From positions 1 to 48,127 of the forward strand of contig CAJLCS010000005.1 of the NCBI GenBank assembly GCA_905205195.1: a stretch of 48,127 bases of DNA, in the 5' to 3' direction. The notes beneath the pieces are model-generated. The model was not told the DNA's origin, made no database searches, and saw only the letters and a list, made by a program, of their open reading frames with translations. This stretch comes from an uncultured Eubacteriales bacterium. Its GTDB lineage: Bacteria; Bacillota; Clostridia; Oscillospirales; Oscillospiraceae. How positions within the stretch are numbered: position 1 is the stretch's first letter; each line of letters opens with the position of its first letter. Positions 30,971 through 39,332 of this stretch are shown here, one piece after another. Made by a program: the position numbers and the translations under genes.

Positions 30971-31021
30971 CTGCTTTTTGCCGCCGGGGCATGGCTCCGG
31001 CGGCGGAAAGCAGATTTTTTT
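30971..31021 (+). terminator. Strong intrinsic terminator after the GH13 unit
   Basis: A 17-bp stem with two G-U pairs (CTGCTTTTTGCCGCCGG with CCGGCGGCGGAAAGCAG) followed by ATTTTTTTG. Confidence 0.95.
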
Positions 31022-31022
31022 G

Positions 31023-31051
31023 TTGCAAACGGGCCGAAATGCGGCTATGAT
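31023..31051 (+). promoter_or_regulatory. Promoter of the BMP-dap operon
   Basis: TTGCAA (31023-31028), 17-nt spacer, TATGAT (31046-31051), about 50 nt before the first gene. Confidence 0.8.
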
Positions 31052-31101
31052 ATAGGCGTAACGGATATCGTGAATCGGAAAGAAGACCATGGAGGTTTCT
31101 T

Positions 31102-33060
31102 ATGGGCATTTACGAAGCCACGGAAGAGTACCGCGCAGCATTGCGCCAGGGCCAGAAGCAGTATCGGGAGCTGCTGGCCGCCGGAAAAGATCCTTATCCC
31201 GCCGTTCTGGACGACATTCTCGGCAGCGAGCAGGCCGAGTGCCAGACGGTTGACATCGGCCTGACGGAGATTCCGGCGGACCGGATTGTGGGCACGAAAT
31301 CCGCCGGGCGGATTACGGCCTTTACGGCAGGTTTTCTGCCGCTGCTCAACCCCGGCAGTGAATTTTCCACCAAATGGGTCCGGCTGTGCGACGCCCACCT
31401 GACGGATGAGGGCATCCGGGACCCCATTTTGTGCTTTGAATATCTGGGCAATTTCTATGTGCAGGAGGGCAACAAGCGGGTCAGCGTGCTGCGCTACTTC
31501 GGTTCCCCCCGGATTGCCGCCAACGTCCGCCGGATTCTGCCGCCCCGCAGCGACGATCCCCGGGTGAAGGCCTACTATGAATTTGTGGAATTCTACAAGT
31601 CCAGCAAGCTCTACACGGTCCAGTTCCGCCGCCCCGGCGACTATGCCAAGTTGCTGGCGTTTCTGGGCAAGGACCCCGGCGCGGAATGGTCCGACCGGGA
31701 GCAAAAGACCTTCTCCGCCTATTTTCAGTACTTCCGGGAGGCCTTTGACGCCATGAGCCGACGTCCGGTGGACCTGCTGCCGGAGGAGGCGCTGCTGCTG
31801 TGGCTGAAGCTGTACCATTTCCGGGACCTGGGCAAATTCACCGCCACGGAGCTGCGGAAAACGCTGGCCAGCCTCTGGGACGACATCCTCTCCGACGCCC
31901 GGTCCGAGGCGGTGATTGTGCCTACGGCGCCGGTGGCGGCGCCCAAAACCGGGTTTATGAGCCGCCTGCGGTCCTCTGCGCCGGACCACCTGAACGTGGC
32001 GTTTATTCAGCCCCTGGACCCGGTGACCAGCCCATGGGTCAAGGCCCACGACATGGGCCGCCGCCATCTGGAGCAGGTGCTGGGCAGCCAGGTTACCGTC
32101 CGCAGCTATTTCCACGCCGACTCCCCGAAGGAGACGGAAAAGCTGCTGGAGCAGGCGGTGGCCGAGGGGGCGGAGGTGGTGTTCACCACCACGGCCCGGC
32201 TGAGCCGCCCCACCCTGAAGGTGGCGGTGAAATATCCCAAGGTGCGGTTCCTCAACTGCTCCGTGGACGTGCCCTATCCCAGCATCCGGACCTATTACTG
32301 CCGGATCTACGAAGCGAAGTTCATCACCGGCGCCATTGCCGGGGCCATGGCCCGGGACGGCCGGATCGGCTACGTCGGCTCGTCGCCGATTTTCGGCGTT
32401 CCCGCGTCCATCAACGCCTTCGCGCTGGGCGCCCAGATGACCAATCCCCGGGCGAAAATCCAGCTGCGCTGGTCCTGTCAGGCGGGCAGCGCCGTCAGCG
32501 ACTTTCTCCATGACGGCATCCGGGTGATTTCCAACCGGGACGTGCCCACGCCGGACAAGCACTATCTGGAGTACGGCGAATACGGCACCTACCAGCTGGA
32601 GGAGGACGGTACACTGGTGCCGCTGGGGTCCCCCTGCTGGCTGTGGGGCAAATTCTACGAAAATGTGGTGCGCTCCATTCTGTCCGGCGCCTGGGACGAC
32701 ACCCGCAACCCCGGAGCGGTGAACTACTGGTGGGGTATGGACAGCGGCGTCATCGACGTGGAGCTGTCGGAGCATCTGCCTGAGGGGCTGCGGACGCTGG
32801 CGGGGATCCTCTGCCGGGGCCTGCGGAACAAAACCGTGGATCCCTTCCGCCGCCGGGTGGTGGCCCAGGACGGCACGGTGAAAAACGACGGCAGCCGCAG
32901 CTTTACCCCCGACGAGCTGCTGCATATGGATTGGCTTTGCGAGAACATCGAGGGAGTCATTCCCCGATTCGACGAAATTCTGCCCTTTGCTCAGGCCACG
33001 GTCCGGGAGCTGGGGGTCTACCGGGACCAGATTCCCATGGAGAAGGAGGAGACGCCTTGA
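31102..33060 (+). CDS. Cytoplasmic fusion of a ParB-like domain and a BMP (PnrA-like) ligand-binding domain
   Basis: A 652-residue protein. Residues about 1-290 include a ParB/Srx-like segment, GNFYVQEGNKRVSVLRYFG at about 115-133, resembling the E-G-x-R-x-x-A pocket of ParB-type CTPase/DNA partition proteins. Residues about 297-640 resemble the basic membrane protein family (LNVAFIQPLDPVTSPWVKAH, VVFTTTARLSR, FITGAIAGAMARDGRIGYVG), which in exported form binds nucleosides. There is no signal peptide or lipobox, so the BMP domain should be inside the cell and may act as a sensor. GGAGG precedes the ATG. It heads an operon and overlaps the metallophosphoesterase start by 4 nt. Confidence 0.8.
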   Translation: MGIYEATEEYRAALRQGQKQYRELLAAGKDPYPAVLDDILGSEQAECQTVDIGLTEIPADRIVGTKSAGRITAFTAGFLPLLNPGSEFSTKWVRLCDAHLTDEGIRDPILCFEYLGNFYVQEGNKRVSVLRYFGSPRIAANVRRILPPRSDDPRVKAYYEFVEFYKSSKLYTVQFRRPGDYAKLLAFLGKDPGAEWSDREQKTFSAYFQYFREAFDAMSRRPVDLLPEEALLLWLKLYHFRDLGKFTATELRKTLASLWDDILSDARSEAVIVPTAPVAAPKTGFMSRLRSSAPDHLNVAFIQPLDPVTSPWVKAHDMGRRHLEQVLGSQVTVRSYFHADSPKETEKLLEQAVAEGAEVVFTTTARLSRPTLKVAVKYPKVRFLNCSVDVPYPSIRTYYCRIYEAKFITGAIAGAMARDGRIGYVGSSPIFGVPASINAFALGAQMTNPRAKIQLRWSCQAGSAVSDFLHDGIRVISNRDVPTPDKHYLEYGEYGTYQLEEDGTLVPLGSPCWLWGKFYENVVRSILSGAWDDTRNPGAVNYWWGMDSGVIDVELSEHLPEGLRTLAGILCRGLRNKTVDPFRRRVVAQDGTVKNDGSRSFTPDELLHMDWLCENIEGVIPRFDEILPFAQATVRELGVYRDQIPMEKEETP

Positions 33061-33731
33061 AAATCCTGGCCATTGCCGATGAAGAGTGCCCGGCACTCTG
33101 GGATTTCTACGTCCCCGGCCGTCTGAAGGAATATGACCTGATTTTATCCTGCGGCGACCTGAAGGCGGATTATCTGTCCTTTCTGGTCACCATGGCCCGC
33201 TGCCCCGTGCTGTATGTCCACGGCAACCACGACACCGGCTACGACCGGTTCCCGCCGGAGGGCTGCGACTGCATCGACGACAAGCTGGTGGTGTACAACG
33301 GCGTCCGGATTCTGGGGCTGGGGGGCTGCAAAAAATATCACCCCGGCGATTACCAGTACACCGAGCGGGAAATGCGCCGCCGGATTGCCAAACTGCGCTA
33401 CTGGCTGTGGCGCAGCGGCGGTGTGGACATTGTGGTGACCCATGCGCCGCCGGAGGGACTGGGCGACGCGCCGGACCCGGCCCACCGGGGCTTTGCGGCG
33501 CTGCGGAAGCTGCTGGATCAGTACCATCCCCAGTATCTGCTTCACGGCCATGTTCATATGAACTACGGCTCGGTGGTGCAGCGGGAAAACGATTACGAGG
33601 GTACCCGCGTCATCAACGTTTATGAGCGCTATGTGGTGGATTACCCCGAGGTGCCCCACCCGATGAACAAGCACTGCCGGCTGATCTGGAAAAACGGCGC
33701 GCCCAAGGTGGAAGACGAATATATGCTGTAA
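33057..33731 (+). CDS. Calcineurin-like metallophosphoesterase
   Basis: A 224-residue protein with the two-metal phosphoesterase set: IADEE and LSCGDLKADYL (metal ligands), YVHGNHD (the GNHD signature), VTHAPPEG and LHGHVHMNYG (His ligands). The usual first motif D-x-H is replaced by DEE, so the first metal site differs from classical enzymes. The start is a TTG at 33057-33059 with GGAGG 7 nt upstream, overlapping the previous stop (TTGA). Substrate unknown. Translational coupling to the ParB-like/BMP protein suggests a linked role, possibly nucleotide-related. Confidence 0.9.
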   Translation: MKILAIADEECPALWDFYVPGRLKEYDLILSCGDLKADYLSFLVTMARCPVLYVHGNHDTGYDRFPPEGCDCIDDKLVVYNGVRILGLGGCKKYHPGDYQYTEREMRRRIAKLRYWLWRSGGVDIVVTHAPPEGLGDAPDPAHRGFAALRKLLDQYHPQYLLHGHVHMNYGSVVQRENDYEGTRVINVYERYVVDYPEVPHPMNKHCRLIWKNGAPKVEDEYML

Positions 33732-33743
33732 AGGAGGGGTATC

Positions 33744-34397
33744 GTGTTTAAAGGATTTTCTCCGGAGACCGTGGATTTCCTGTGGGGCATCCGGATGAAC
33801 AACAACCGGGACTGGTTCGAGGCCCACAAAAAAGATTATCAGACCTATCTCTACGAGCCGATGAAGGCGCTGGGGCAGGAGCTGTTCCGGTCCTTTGCGG
33901 ACCGGCCCGGCAATTTGCTGAAGGTCAGCCGGATCTACCGGGACGCCCGGCTCCACCATCCGCTGCCCTATAAAGAGAGCCTGTGGATCTGCATCCGGCA
34001 GGATGTGGAATGGTGGGCGGAAAACCCCTGCCTGTTTTTTGAGATCCGGCCCGAGGGCGTCAGCTACGGCTTTACCCTGTGGCATCCCCGGCCGGCGACC
34101 ATGGCAGCGTTCCGCAAGGATATTTCCGCCCGGCCCCGGGAATTTCTGGAGCTGATGGCCCGGACCGAGGCGGCCACGGGATTGCCCGTGACGGCCCAGT
34201 TCTACAAGCACCCTGCGTCCACCGACAATCCGGCGCTGAAGCGCTATTTCAACTGGAAAACGGGCATCGAATGTATCCGCACCGAGGACGTGGGGCCGGA
34301 GCTGTTCGGCCCGGCGCTGGCGGAGCGGGTGCAGACGTTTCTGGAAAAGCTGATCCCGCTGTACGACTACTGGAACCGGCTGCGTCCGGACGCATGA
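33744..34397 (+). CDS. DUF2461 family protein
   Basis: A 217-residue protein of the DUF2461 family: FKGFSPETVDFLWGIRMNNNRDWFEAHKKDY at the N-terminus, VSRIYRDARLHHPLPYKESLWI in the middle, and YGFTLWHP. The NNNRDWFEAHK and RIYRD motifs are the family hallmarks. Molecular function is not established. The start is a GTG with AAGGAGGGG upstream. It lies 12 nt after the phosphoesterase and 21 nt before dapA, within the same operon. Confidence 0.88.
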   Translation: MFKGFSPETVDFLWGIRMNNNRDWFEAHKKDYQTYLYEPMKALGQELFRSFADRPGNLLKVSRIYRDARLHHPLPYKESLWICIRQDVEWWAENPCLFFEIRPEGVSYGFTLWHPRPATMAAFRKDISARPREFLELMARTEAATGLPVTAQFYKHPASTDNPALKRYFNWKTGIECIRTEDVGPELFGPALAERVQTFLEKLIPLYDYWNRLRPDA

Positions 34398-34418
34398 AAA
34401 AAGAAAGAAGGTACTTCC

Positions 34419-35306
34419 ATGAAGCACACGATTTTTAAGGGCTACGCCACCGCCATGGTGACGCCCATGACCTCCACCGGCGTGGATTACGACGCGCTGA
34501 CCCGGTTTATTGAATTTCAGATCGAAAACGGCATCAACGCCTTGGTGGCGGTGGGCACCACCGGCGAAAGCGCCACGCTGACGCCGGAGGAGCGCAGCGA
34601 GGTCATCCGCTTCACCGTCAAGCGGGTCAACGGCCGGGTGCCGGTGATTGCCGGTACCGGCACCAACAACACCCAGCACGTTCTGGAGTACACCCGCCGG
34701 GCCTGCGGCAGCGGCGCCGACGCGGTGCTGGTGGTGACGCCCTACTACAACAAGGCCACCCAGGGCGGCCTGATCGCCCATTTCTCCGCCGTGGCGGACG
34801 TGTCCGAAAAGCCGGTGATTCTCTACAACGTGCCCTCCCGCACAGGCTGCAACCTGCTGCCCGCCACCTGCGCGGCGCTGGCGGAGCATCCCAACATCGC
34901 CGCCGTCAAGGAGGCCAGCGGCAGCATGGCCCAGGTGGTGGACCTGTTCACCCGTTGCGGCGATAAGCTGGACGTGTATTCCGGCGAGGACGGCCTGACG
35001 CTGCCGATTCTGGCTATGGGCGGCCTGGGCTGCATCAGCGTGGTGTCCAACGTGCTGCCGAAGCAGTCCGTGGAGCTGTCCGACCGGTTCTTCGCCGGCG
35101 ACGTGGCGGGAGCCGCGGCCCAGCAGTGCCGGCTGATGCCGCTGATTTCCGCCCTGTTCTCCGAGGTCAATCCCATCCCCGCCAAGGCGGCCACCGCCGC
35201 CATGGGCTTCGGCGAGGAAATTCTCCGGCTGCCCCTGACCAAAATGGAGCCGGAGCACCGGAAGGTCCTCTTTGACGAAATGAGAAAGTGGGGGGTGCGG
35301 GTATGA
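34419..35306 (+). CDS. dapA: 4-hydroxy-tetrahydrodipicolinate synthase DapA
   Basis: Condenses pyruvate with aspartate semialdehyde, the first step of the lysine/diaminopimelate branch. At 295 residues it is normal. Signatures are VAVGTTGESATLTPEER, the catalytic Tyr in VVTPYYNKATQGGL, YNVPSRTGCNLLP and the Schiff-base Lys in IAAVKEASGSM. The supply genes lysC and asd are about 10 kb downstream. The stop overlaps the dapB start (ATGA). GAAAGAAGG lies upstream of the ATG. Confidence 0.98.
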   Translation: MKHTIFKGYATAMVTPMTSTGVDYDALTRFIEFQIENGINALVAVGTTGESATLTPEERSEVIRFTVKRVNGRVPVIAGTGTNNTQHVLEYTRRACGSGADAVLVVTPYYNKATQGGLIAHFSAVADVSEKPVILYNVPSRTGCNLLPATCAALAEHPNIAAVKEASGSMAQVVDLFTRCGDKLDVYSGEDGLTLPILAMGGLGCISVVSNVLPKQSVELSDRFFAGDVAGAAAQQCRLMPLISALFSEVNPIPAKAATAAMGFGEEILRLPLTKMEPEHRKVLFDEMRKWGVRV

Positions 35307-36028
35307 AGGCGATTCTCTGCGGCGCCAACGGCGCCATGGGCAAGCTGGTAGACGGCCTGCTGCCCGGGGAAATTGTGGGCCGGGTGAGCCTGGACGGCGA
35401 AAACGGCGTGGCCCGGACCTTTGACGAGCTGGGCGACGTGGGCGCCGACCTGATTATTGATTTTTCCCATCACACCGCCGTGCCGGACCTGCTGCGCTAT
35501 GCGCTGGCCCACGGCTGCGGCGCGGTGATCGGCACCACCGGCCACACGCCGGAGGAAAAGGCTCTGATTTTTGCGGCGGCGGAGAAAATCCCCGTGTTTT
35601 ACTCCGGCAACGTGAGCCTGGGCATTGCGGTGCTGTGCCGCCTTGCCAAGGAGGCGGCGGCTTACTTCCCCGACGCGGACATCGAGATTGTGGAGGCCCA
35701 CCATAACCGGAAGGTGGACGCCCCCAGCGGCACGGCCCATATGCTCTTTGACGCCATCCGGCAGGTCCGGCCCAACGCCGTGGAGCACTGCGGCCGGTCC
35801 GGCGAGGGAAAACGGACGCCGGAGGAAATCGGCGTGTCCTCCCTGCGGATGGGCGGCATCGTGGGGATGCACGAGGTCCACATCTGCACCGGCAGCCAGA
35901 TGCTGACGCTGCGCCACGATGCTCTGACCCGGTCCATGCTGGCCGAGGGCGGCGTGGCGGCGGCCCGGTTCCTGCTGGGCAAGCCTGCGGGGCTTTACAA
36001 CATGGAGAGCATTCTGGAGGCCCGGTGA
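35303..36028 (+). CDS. dapB: 4-hydroxy-tetrahydrodipicolinate reductase DapB
   Basis: NAD(P)H-dependent second enzyme of the diaminopimelate branch. The 241 residues include a glycine motif CGANGAMGK, FSHHTAVPDLL, GTTGHTPEEK, the substrate site EAHHNRKVDAPSGTA and GEGKRTPEEIGVSSLRMGGIVGMHEV. The ATG at 35303 overlaps the dapA stop. An in-frame GTG 15 nt earlier is less likely. Dinucleotide preference (NADH or NADPH) is not evident. Confidence 0.97.
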   Translation: MKAILCGANGAMGKLVDGLLPGEIVGRVSLDGENGVARTFDELGDVGADLIIDFSHHTAVPDLLRYALAHGCGAVIGTTGHTPEEKALIFAAAEKIPVFYSGNVSLGIAVLCRLAKEAAAYFPDADIEIVEAHHNRKVDAPSGTAHMLFDAIRQVRPNAVEHCGRSGEGKRTPEEIGVSSLRMGGIVGMHEVHICTGSQMLTLRHDALTRSMLAEGGVAAARFLLGKPAGLYNMESILEAR

Positions 36029-36804
36029 TGGAGTGCGTACACATGAGCGGCGCGGGCAACGACTTTATGGTGGTGGATGCCCGGGGCAAAACGCTGGATC
36101 TGGCGCTGATGGCCAAGATCCTCTGCGCGAAAACCGGCGCCGACGGCTTTATGGCGGTGGACCGGTCTGACCGGGCGGATTTTCGCCTGCATTTTTACAA
36201 TTCCGACGGCTCCCGGGGGGAGATGTGCGGCAACGGCAGCCGCTGCATCTGCCGGTTTGCCTATGACCGGGGCATTGCCGGGCCGGACATGGTGGTGGAA
36301 ACCGACGCCGGGCCGGTCTACGGCCACCGGATCCGGGAGGACCGGTACCGGGTGGCGCTGAATCCGCCCACGGTGCTGGAGCCGGAGCGGCTGCCGGGGG
36401 TGGCCTATGTGGAGCTGGGTCATCCCGGCCTGCCCCATGCGGTGGCGGAGGTGCCGGGGCTGACCTGGGCGGACAAGCCCGCCCTGCTGGAACGGGCCAG
36501 GGCGCTGCGCCATCACCCGGCCTTCCCCAAGGGGGCCAACGTGAACCTGTACACCCGGCTGGACGACACCCACGTCCGGATCGTCACCTTTGAGCGGGGC
36601 GTGGAGGACTACACGCTGGCCTGCGGCACCGGCTGCGGGTCCACGGCGGCGGTCCTCTGGGCCGCAGGCAGGCTGCCCGGCGGCGTGCTGACGCTGGAAA
36701 ATCAGGGCGGCGCGCTGACCGTCACGGTGGAGGGCCGGGACGGCCGGGTGACGGACCTGCTGCTGGAAGGCCCGGCCACGGTGCTGGAAACCTACGAAAT
36801 CTGA
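36028..36804 (+). CDS. dapF: Diaminopimelate epimerase DapF
   Basis: Converts LL- to meso-diaminopimelate for peptidoglycan and lysine. The 258 residues carry both catalytic cysteines: Cys67 in EMCGNGSRC and Cys199 in LACGTGCGSTAA. The opening MSGAGNDFMVVDARG is typical. The ATG at 36028 has GGAGG 7 nt upstream and overlaps the dapB stop by one base; a GTG at 36025 is possible. With dapA and dapB but no dapD/E or ddh here, the middle steps must be encoded elsewhere, possibly by DapL aminotransferase (inference). Confidence 0.97.
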   Translation: MECVHMSGAGNDFMVVDARGKTLDLALMAKILCAKTGADGFMAVDRSDRADFRLHFYNSDGSRGEMCGNGSRCICRFAYDRGIAGPDMVVETDAGPVYGHRIREDRYRVALNPPTVLEPERLPGVAYVELGHPGLPHAVAEVPGLTWADKPALLERARALRHHPAFPKGANVNLYTRLDDTHVRIVTFERGVEDYTLACGTGCGSTAAVLWAAGRLPGGVLTLENQGGALTVTVEGRDGRVTDLLLEGPATVLETYEI

Positions 36805-36821
36805 CAATCGGGGGACATCAT

Positions 36822-37922
36822 ATGAATACGGTTGCACCGCTTTCCTATCATTTCCGCCCCAGCCAGGGGTGGATCAACGATCCCAACGGCCTTGTGTGGT
36901 TTGACGGGTATTACCACCTGTTTTACCAGTGTGCGCCCCATTTTGAAAAGCCGTGGCAGGAGCCGATGCACTGGGGCCACGCCCGGACCAAGGATTTTCT
37001 GACCTTTGAGGAGCTGCCTGTGGCCCTGTGCCCGGATCAGCCCTATGACCGGGACGGCTGCTGGTCCGGCACGGCCATCGTCCGGGACGGGCGGCTGTAC
37101 CTGTTCTACGCTTCCATCCGGAAGGACGAGGCGGGCAATTTGGTCCAGTCCGTCAGCGTGGCCTGGTCCGACGACGGCATCCGGTTTGAAAAATACGCCG
37201 GGAATCCGGTGATTGCCGGGTATCCGCCGGAGGGGTCGCCGGATTTCCGGGACCCGGCGGTGGCGTTCTGGAACGGAATGTATTACTGCATCATGGCCAC
37301 CGGCCACAAGCCGACCCATTCCGCCCGGCTGCTGCTGTACCGCAGCCCGGACCTGCTTCACTGGGAACTGGACGGCGTCATGGCCCAGTGGGACAACGCT
37401 GTTTACACCGAATGCCCCTCGTTTCTGCCGGGGGCGGAGAAAAGCGTGCTGACGTGCTCGGTGTGCGCCGAGGACGGCCACCGGTTTTCCATCCAGGCCG
37501 GCCGTTTTGACGGCCACCGGTTCACCCGGCAGCAGGAGCGCTGCGTGGATCAGGGGCCGGATCAGTACGCCGGGCAGGCCTTTGCCGACCCTCAGGGGCG
37601 GCAGCTGCTGATTGCGTGGATTCCGGGCTGGGGCTACGAAAACTTTGCCGACCGGAACGTGGGCTGCCTGTCGGCGCCCCGGGAGCTGACGGAGGAAAAC
37701 GGCGAAATCCGTGCCTATCCCGTCCGGGAGCTGCGGCACCTGCTGAAAGACAGCGACCCGGCCGTGGTCCGGACCGCCGACGGCGGGCTGACCGTGCAGC
37801 GCCGGGACCGGCCGCCCCTGACGGTGGCTGGCCCGATTGAGGACCTGAAAATCCTCCGGGACGGCGACGTGGTGGAGCTGTTCGTGGATCACGGCAGGCA
37901 GGTCTATACGGCGCTGCTGTGA
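36822..37922 (+). CDS. GH32 beta-fructosidase (sucrose hydrolase-like), short form
   Basis: Intracellular GH32 enzyme that probably cleaves sucrose, sucrose-6-phosphate or fructo-oligosaccharides. The five-bladed propeller motifs are complete: nucleophile Asp in GWINDPNGLVW, CWSGTA, the stabilising Asp in DFRDPAVAFW and the acid Glu in YTECPSFL. At 366 residues it is about 100 shorter than typical family members, and the C-terminal beta-sandwich is reduced to a short stretch. No sugar transporter or regulator adjoins it; it follows dapF by 17 nt in the same operon. Confidence 0.92.
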   Translation: MNTVAPLSYHFRPSQGWINDPNGLVWFDGYYHLFYQCAPHFEKPWQEPMHWGHARTKDFLTFEELPVALCPDQPYDRDGCWSGTAIVRDGRLYLFYASIRKDEAGNLVQSVSVAWSDDGIRFEKYAGNPVIAGYPPEGSPDFRDPAVAFWNGMYYCIMATGHKPTHSARLLLYRSPDLLHWELDGVMAQWDNAVYTECPSFLPGAEKSVLTCSVCAEDGHRFSIQAGRFDGHRFTRQQERCVDQGPDQYAGQAFADPQGRQLLIAWIPGWGYENFADRNVGCLSAPRELTEENGEIRAYPVRELRHLLKDSDPAVVRTADGGLTVQRRDRPPLTVAGPIEDLKILRDGDVVELFVDHGRQVYTALL

Positions 37923-37937
37923 CGGCGGGAGAACGCT

Positions 37938-38111
37938 ATGGAGAAAAAGCTGCCCTGCCCGCGCTGCGGGCGGGAAATGAGCCGGATCCGGCGGGAAAAA
38001 TTGCAGCTGGGAGAGGCGGATTGGCTTCTTGGCACGGTCTGCGCGCTGCCCGGAGACTATGTGATGACGCGCCCGCTGCGGCTGGTGCTGGACAGAAGGC
38101 CCTTTCTCTGA
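37938..38111 (+). CDS. Small zinc-ribbon-type protein, 57 residues
   Basis: A short ORF starting MEKKLPCPRCGREMSR with one CxxC knuckle followed by G, a single further Cys at about 35 and a basic C-terminus. GGGAG lies about 7 nt before the ATG, and the gap to the GH32 gene is 15 nt. It is probably the last gene of the operon. The single knuckle suggests metal binding as a dimer or a degenerate ribbon. Function unknown. Confidence 0.65.
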   Translation: MEKKLPCPRCGREMSRIRREKLQLGEADWLLGTVCALPGDYVMTRPLRLVLDRRPFL

Positions 38112-38176
38112 GCCTTCGGAGCAACGAAAAATCGCCCCCGGCTTCCGCCGTTCACGGTGGTAGTCGAGGGCTTATG

Positions 38177-38213
38177 AAAAGGCGTCCCCCGAACGGTTTC
38201 CCGTTCGGGGGAC
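38177..38213 (-). terminator. Terminator of the YerC-type gene
   Basis: A perfect 13-bp stem (GTCCCCCGAACGG/CCGTTCGGGGGAC, loop TTTC) at 38184-38213. On the minus strand it is followed by GCCTTTTCAT. It may also stop plus-strand transcription from the small zinc-ribbon gene, though no T-run exists on that side. Confidence 0.7.
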
Positions 38214-38226
38214 AATGCGTTTGGGC

Positions 38227-38499
38227 TTACAGTAGCCGGCTGTAGCCGGTGCCGTATTGCAGGCACCGGGAAACCCGGCTGAGGGTGGCCGAGGAGATAT
38301 CCGTTTCTTCAATGACCTGATTGTAGGTCTTGCCTTCCTTCAGGAGCCGGGCTGCCCGGATGCGCTGGGCCATCTGTTCCACTTCCTTACGGGTACACAG
38401 ATCGTCAAACAGCGCCCGGCATTCCTCCACTGTCCGGACCGACAGCAGAACCCGGTACAGATCGTCTTCCATTTCCTCGCTGACCTTCCGCGTTGCCAT
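38227..38499 (-). CDS. TrpR-related regulator, YerC/YecD family
   Basis: A 90-residue TrpR-superfamily DNA-binding protein. The helix-turn-helix is RLLKEGKTYNQVIEETDISSATLSRVSRCL, preceded by a helical dimerisation part (EEMEDDLYRVLLSVRTVEECRALFDDL). The tail GTGYSRLL resembles the family's conserved end. Relatives in Bacillota are thought to be repressors with unclear ligands. It lies 15 nt after the ABC ATPase, so it may be the last gene of that operon and may control it. Ligand binding to an amino acid is plausible but not shown. Confidence 0.9.
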   Translation of the reverse strand: MATRKVSEEMEDDLYRVLLSVRTVEECRALFDDLCTRKEVEQMAQRIRAARLLKEGKTYNQVIEETDISSATLSRVSRCLQYGTGYSRLL

Positions 38500-38514
38500 A
38501 GGATGGCACCTCCA

Positions 38515-39321
38515 TTAAAATCCTTCTCCGGATTTTTGCAGGAAGGCGCTGGTTTTTTCCGACTGGGGCCGGGTGAACAGCTGCTCCGGCGGGCCCATTT
38601 CTTCAATCTTTCCGTCCGCCATGAACATCACCCGGTCGGAAACCCGGCGGGCAAACTCCATCTCGTGGGTCACCACGATCATGGTGCTTTCGCCGTTTTT
38701 CAGGCTGCGGATGACCTTCAGCACCTCGCCGGTCAGCTCCGGGTCCAGAGCGGAGGTGGGCTCGTCAAAGCACAGGATGTCCGGCTTCAGGGCCAGCGCC
38801 CGGGCAATGGCGGCCCGCTGCTGCTGGCCGCCGGACAGGCGGCAGGGGTAGCAGTCCGCCTTGGCGGCCATGCCCACCCGGTCCAGCAAGGTGTCCGCCT
38901 CCCGGTCGATGGCATCCAGCACGTCCCGCAGGGAGGTCCGGCCCTCAAAGACGCCGGTTTTTTTCAGGCTTCCCTTTGCCAGCAGCGTTTTGGCCAGCAT
39001 GACGTTTTCCTTGACGGTATACTGGGGGAACAGATTGAATTGCTGAAAAACCAGGCCGAAGTGCAGCCGCTTCTGCCGGATGGCCTTCTGGCCCAGCGTG
39101 GCCGGGTCGGCGGTATCCAGCAGCGTTTCTCCGTTTACCCGGATGACGCCGGTTTCCGGCGTTTCCAGAAAATTCAGGCACCGCAGCAGGGTGGTTTTTC
39201 CACTGCCGGAGGAACCGATGACGGACAGCACCTCTCCTTTTTCCAGAGAGAAGCCGATTCCCTTCAGCACCGGGGTTTTTCCGTAGGCTTTGCGGATGTT
39301 TTCTACTTCCAGAACTGCCAT
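38515..39321 (-). CDS. Polar amino acid ABC transporter ATP-binding protein
   Basis: A 268-residue ATPase of the GlnQ/HisP class. Walker A IGSSGSGKTTLLRCLNFLE, Q-loop GLVFQQFNLFPQYTV, signature LSGGQQQRAAIARAL, Walker B ILCFDEPTSALDPEL and switch VTHEMEFARRVSD are all intact. About 20 extra residues lie after the Q-loop (around GSLKKTGVFEGRTSL). It works with the permease 11 nt upstream and the binding lipoprotein. The exact amino acid is not readable. Confidence 0.95.
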   Translation of the reverse strand: MAVLEVENIRKAYGKTPVLKGIGFSLEKGEVLSVIGSSGSGKTTLLRCLNFLETPETGVIRVNGETLLDTADPATLGQKAIRQKRLHFGLVFQQFNLFPQYTVKENVMLAKTLLAKGSLKKTGVFEGRTSLRDVLDAIDREADTLLDRVGMAAKADCYPCRLSGGQQQRAAIARALALKPDILCFDEPTSALDPELTGEVLKVIRSLKNGESTMIVVTHEMEFARRVSDRVMFMADGKIEEMGPPEQLFTRPQSEKTSAFLQKSGEGF

Positions 39322-39332
39322 AATTCCACTCC

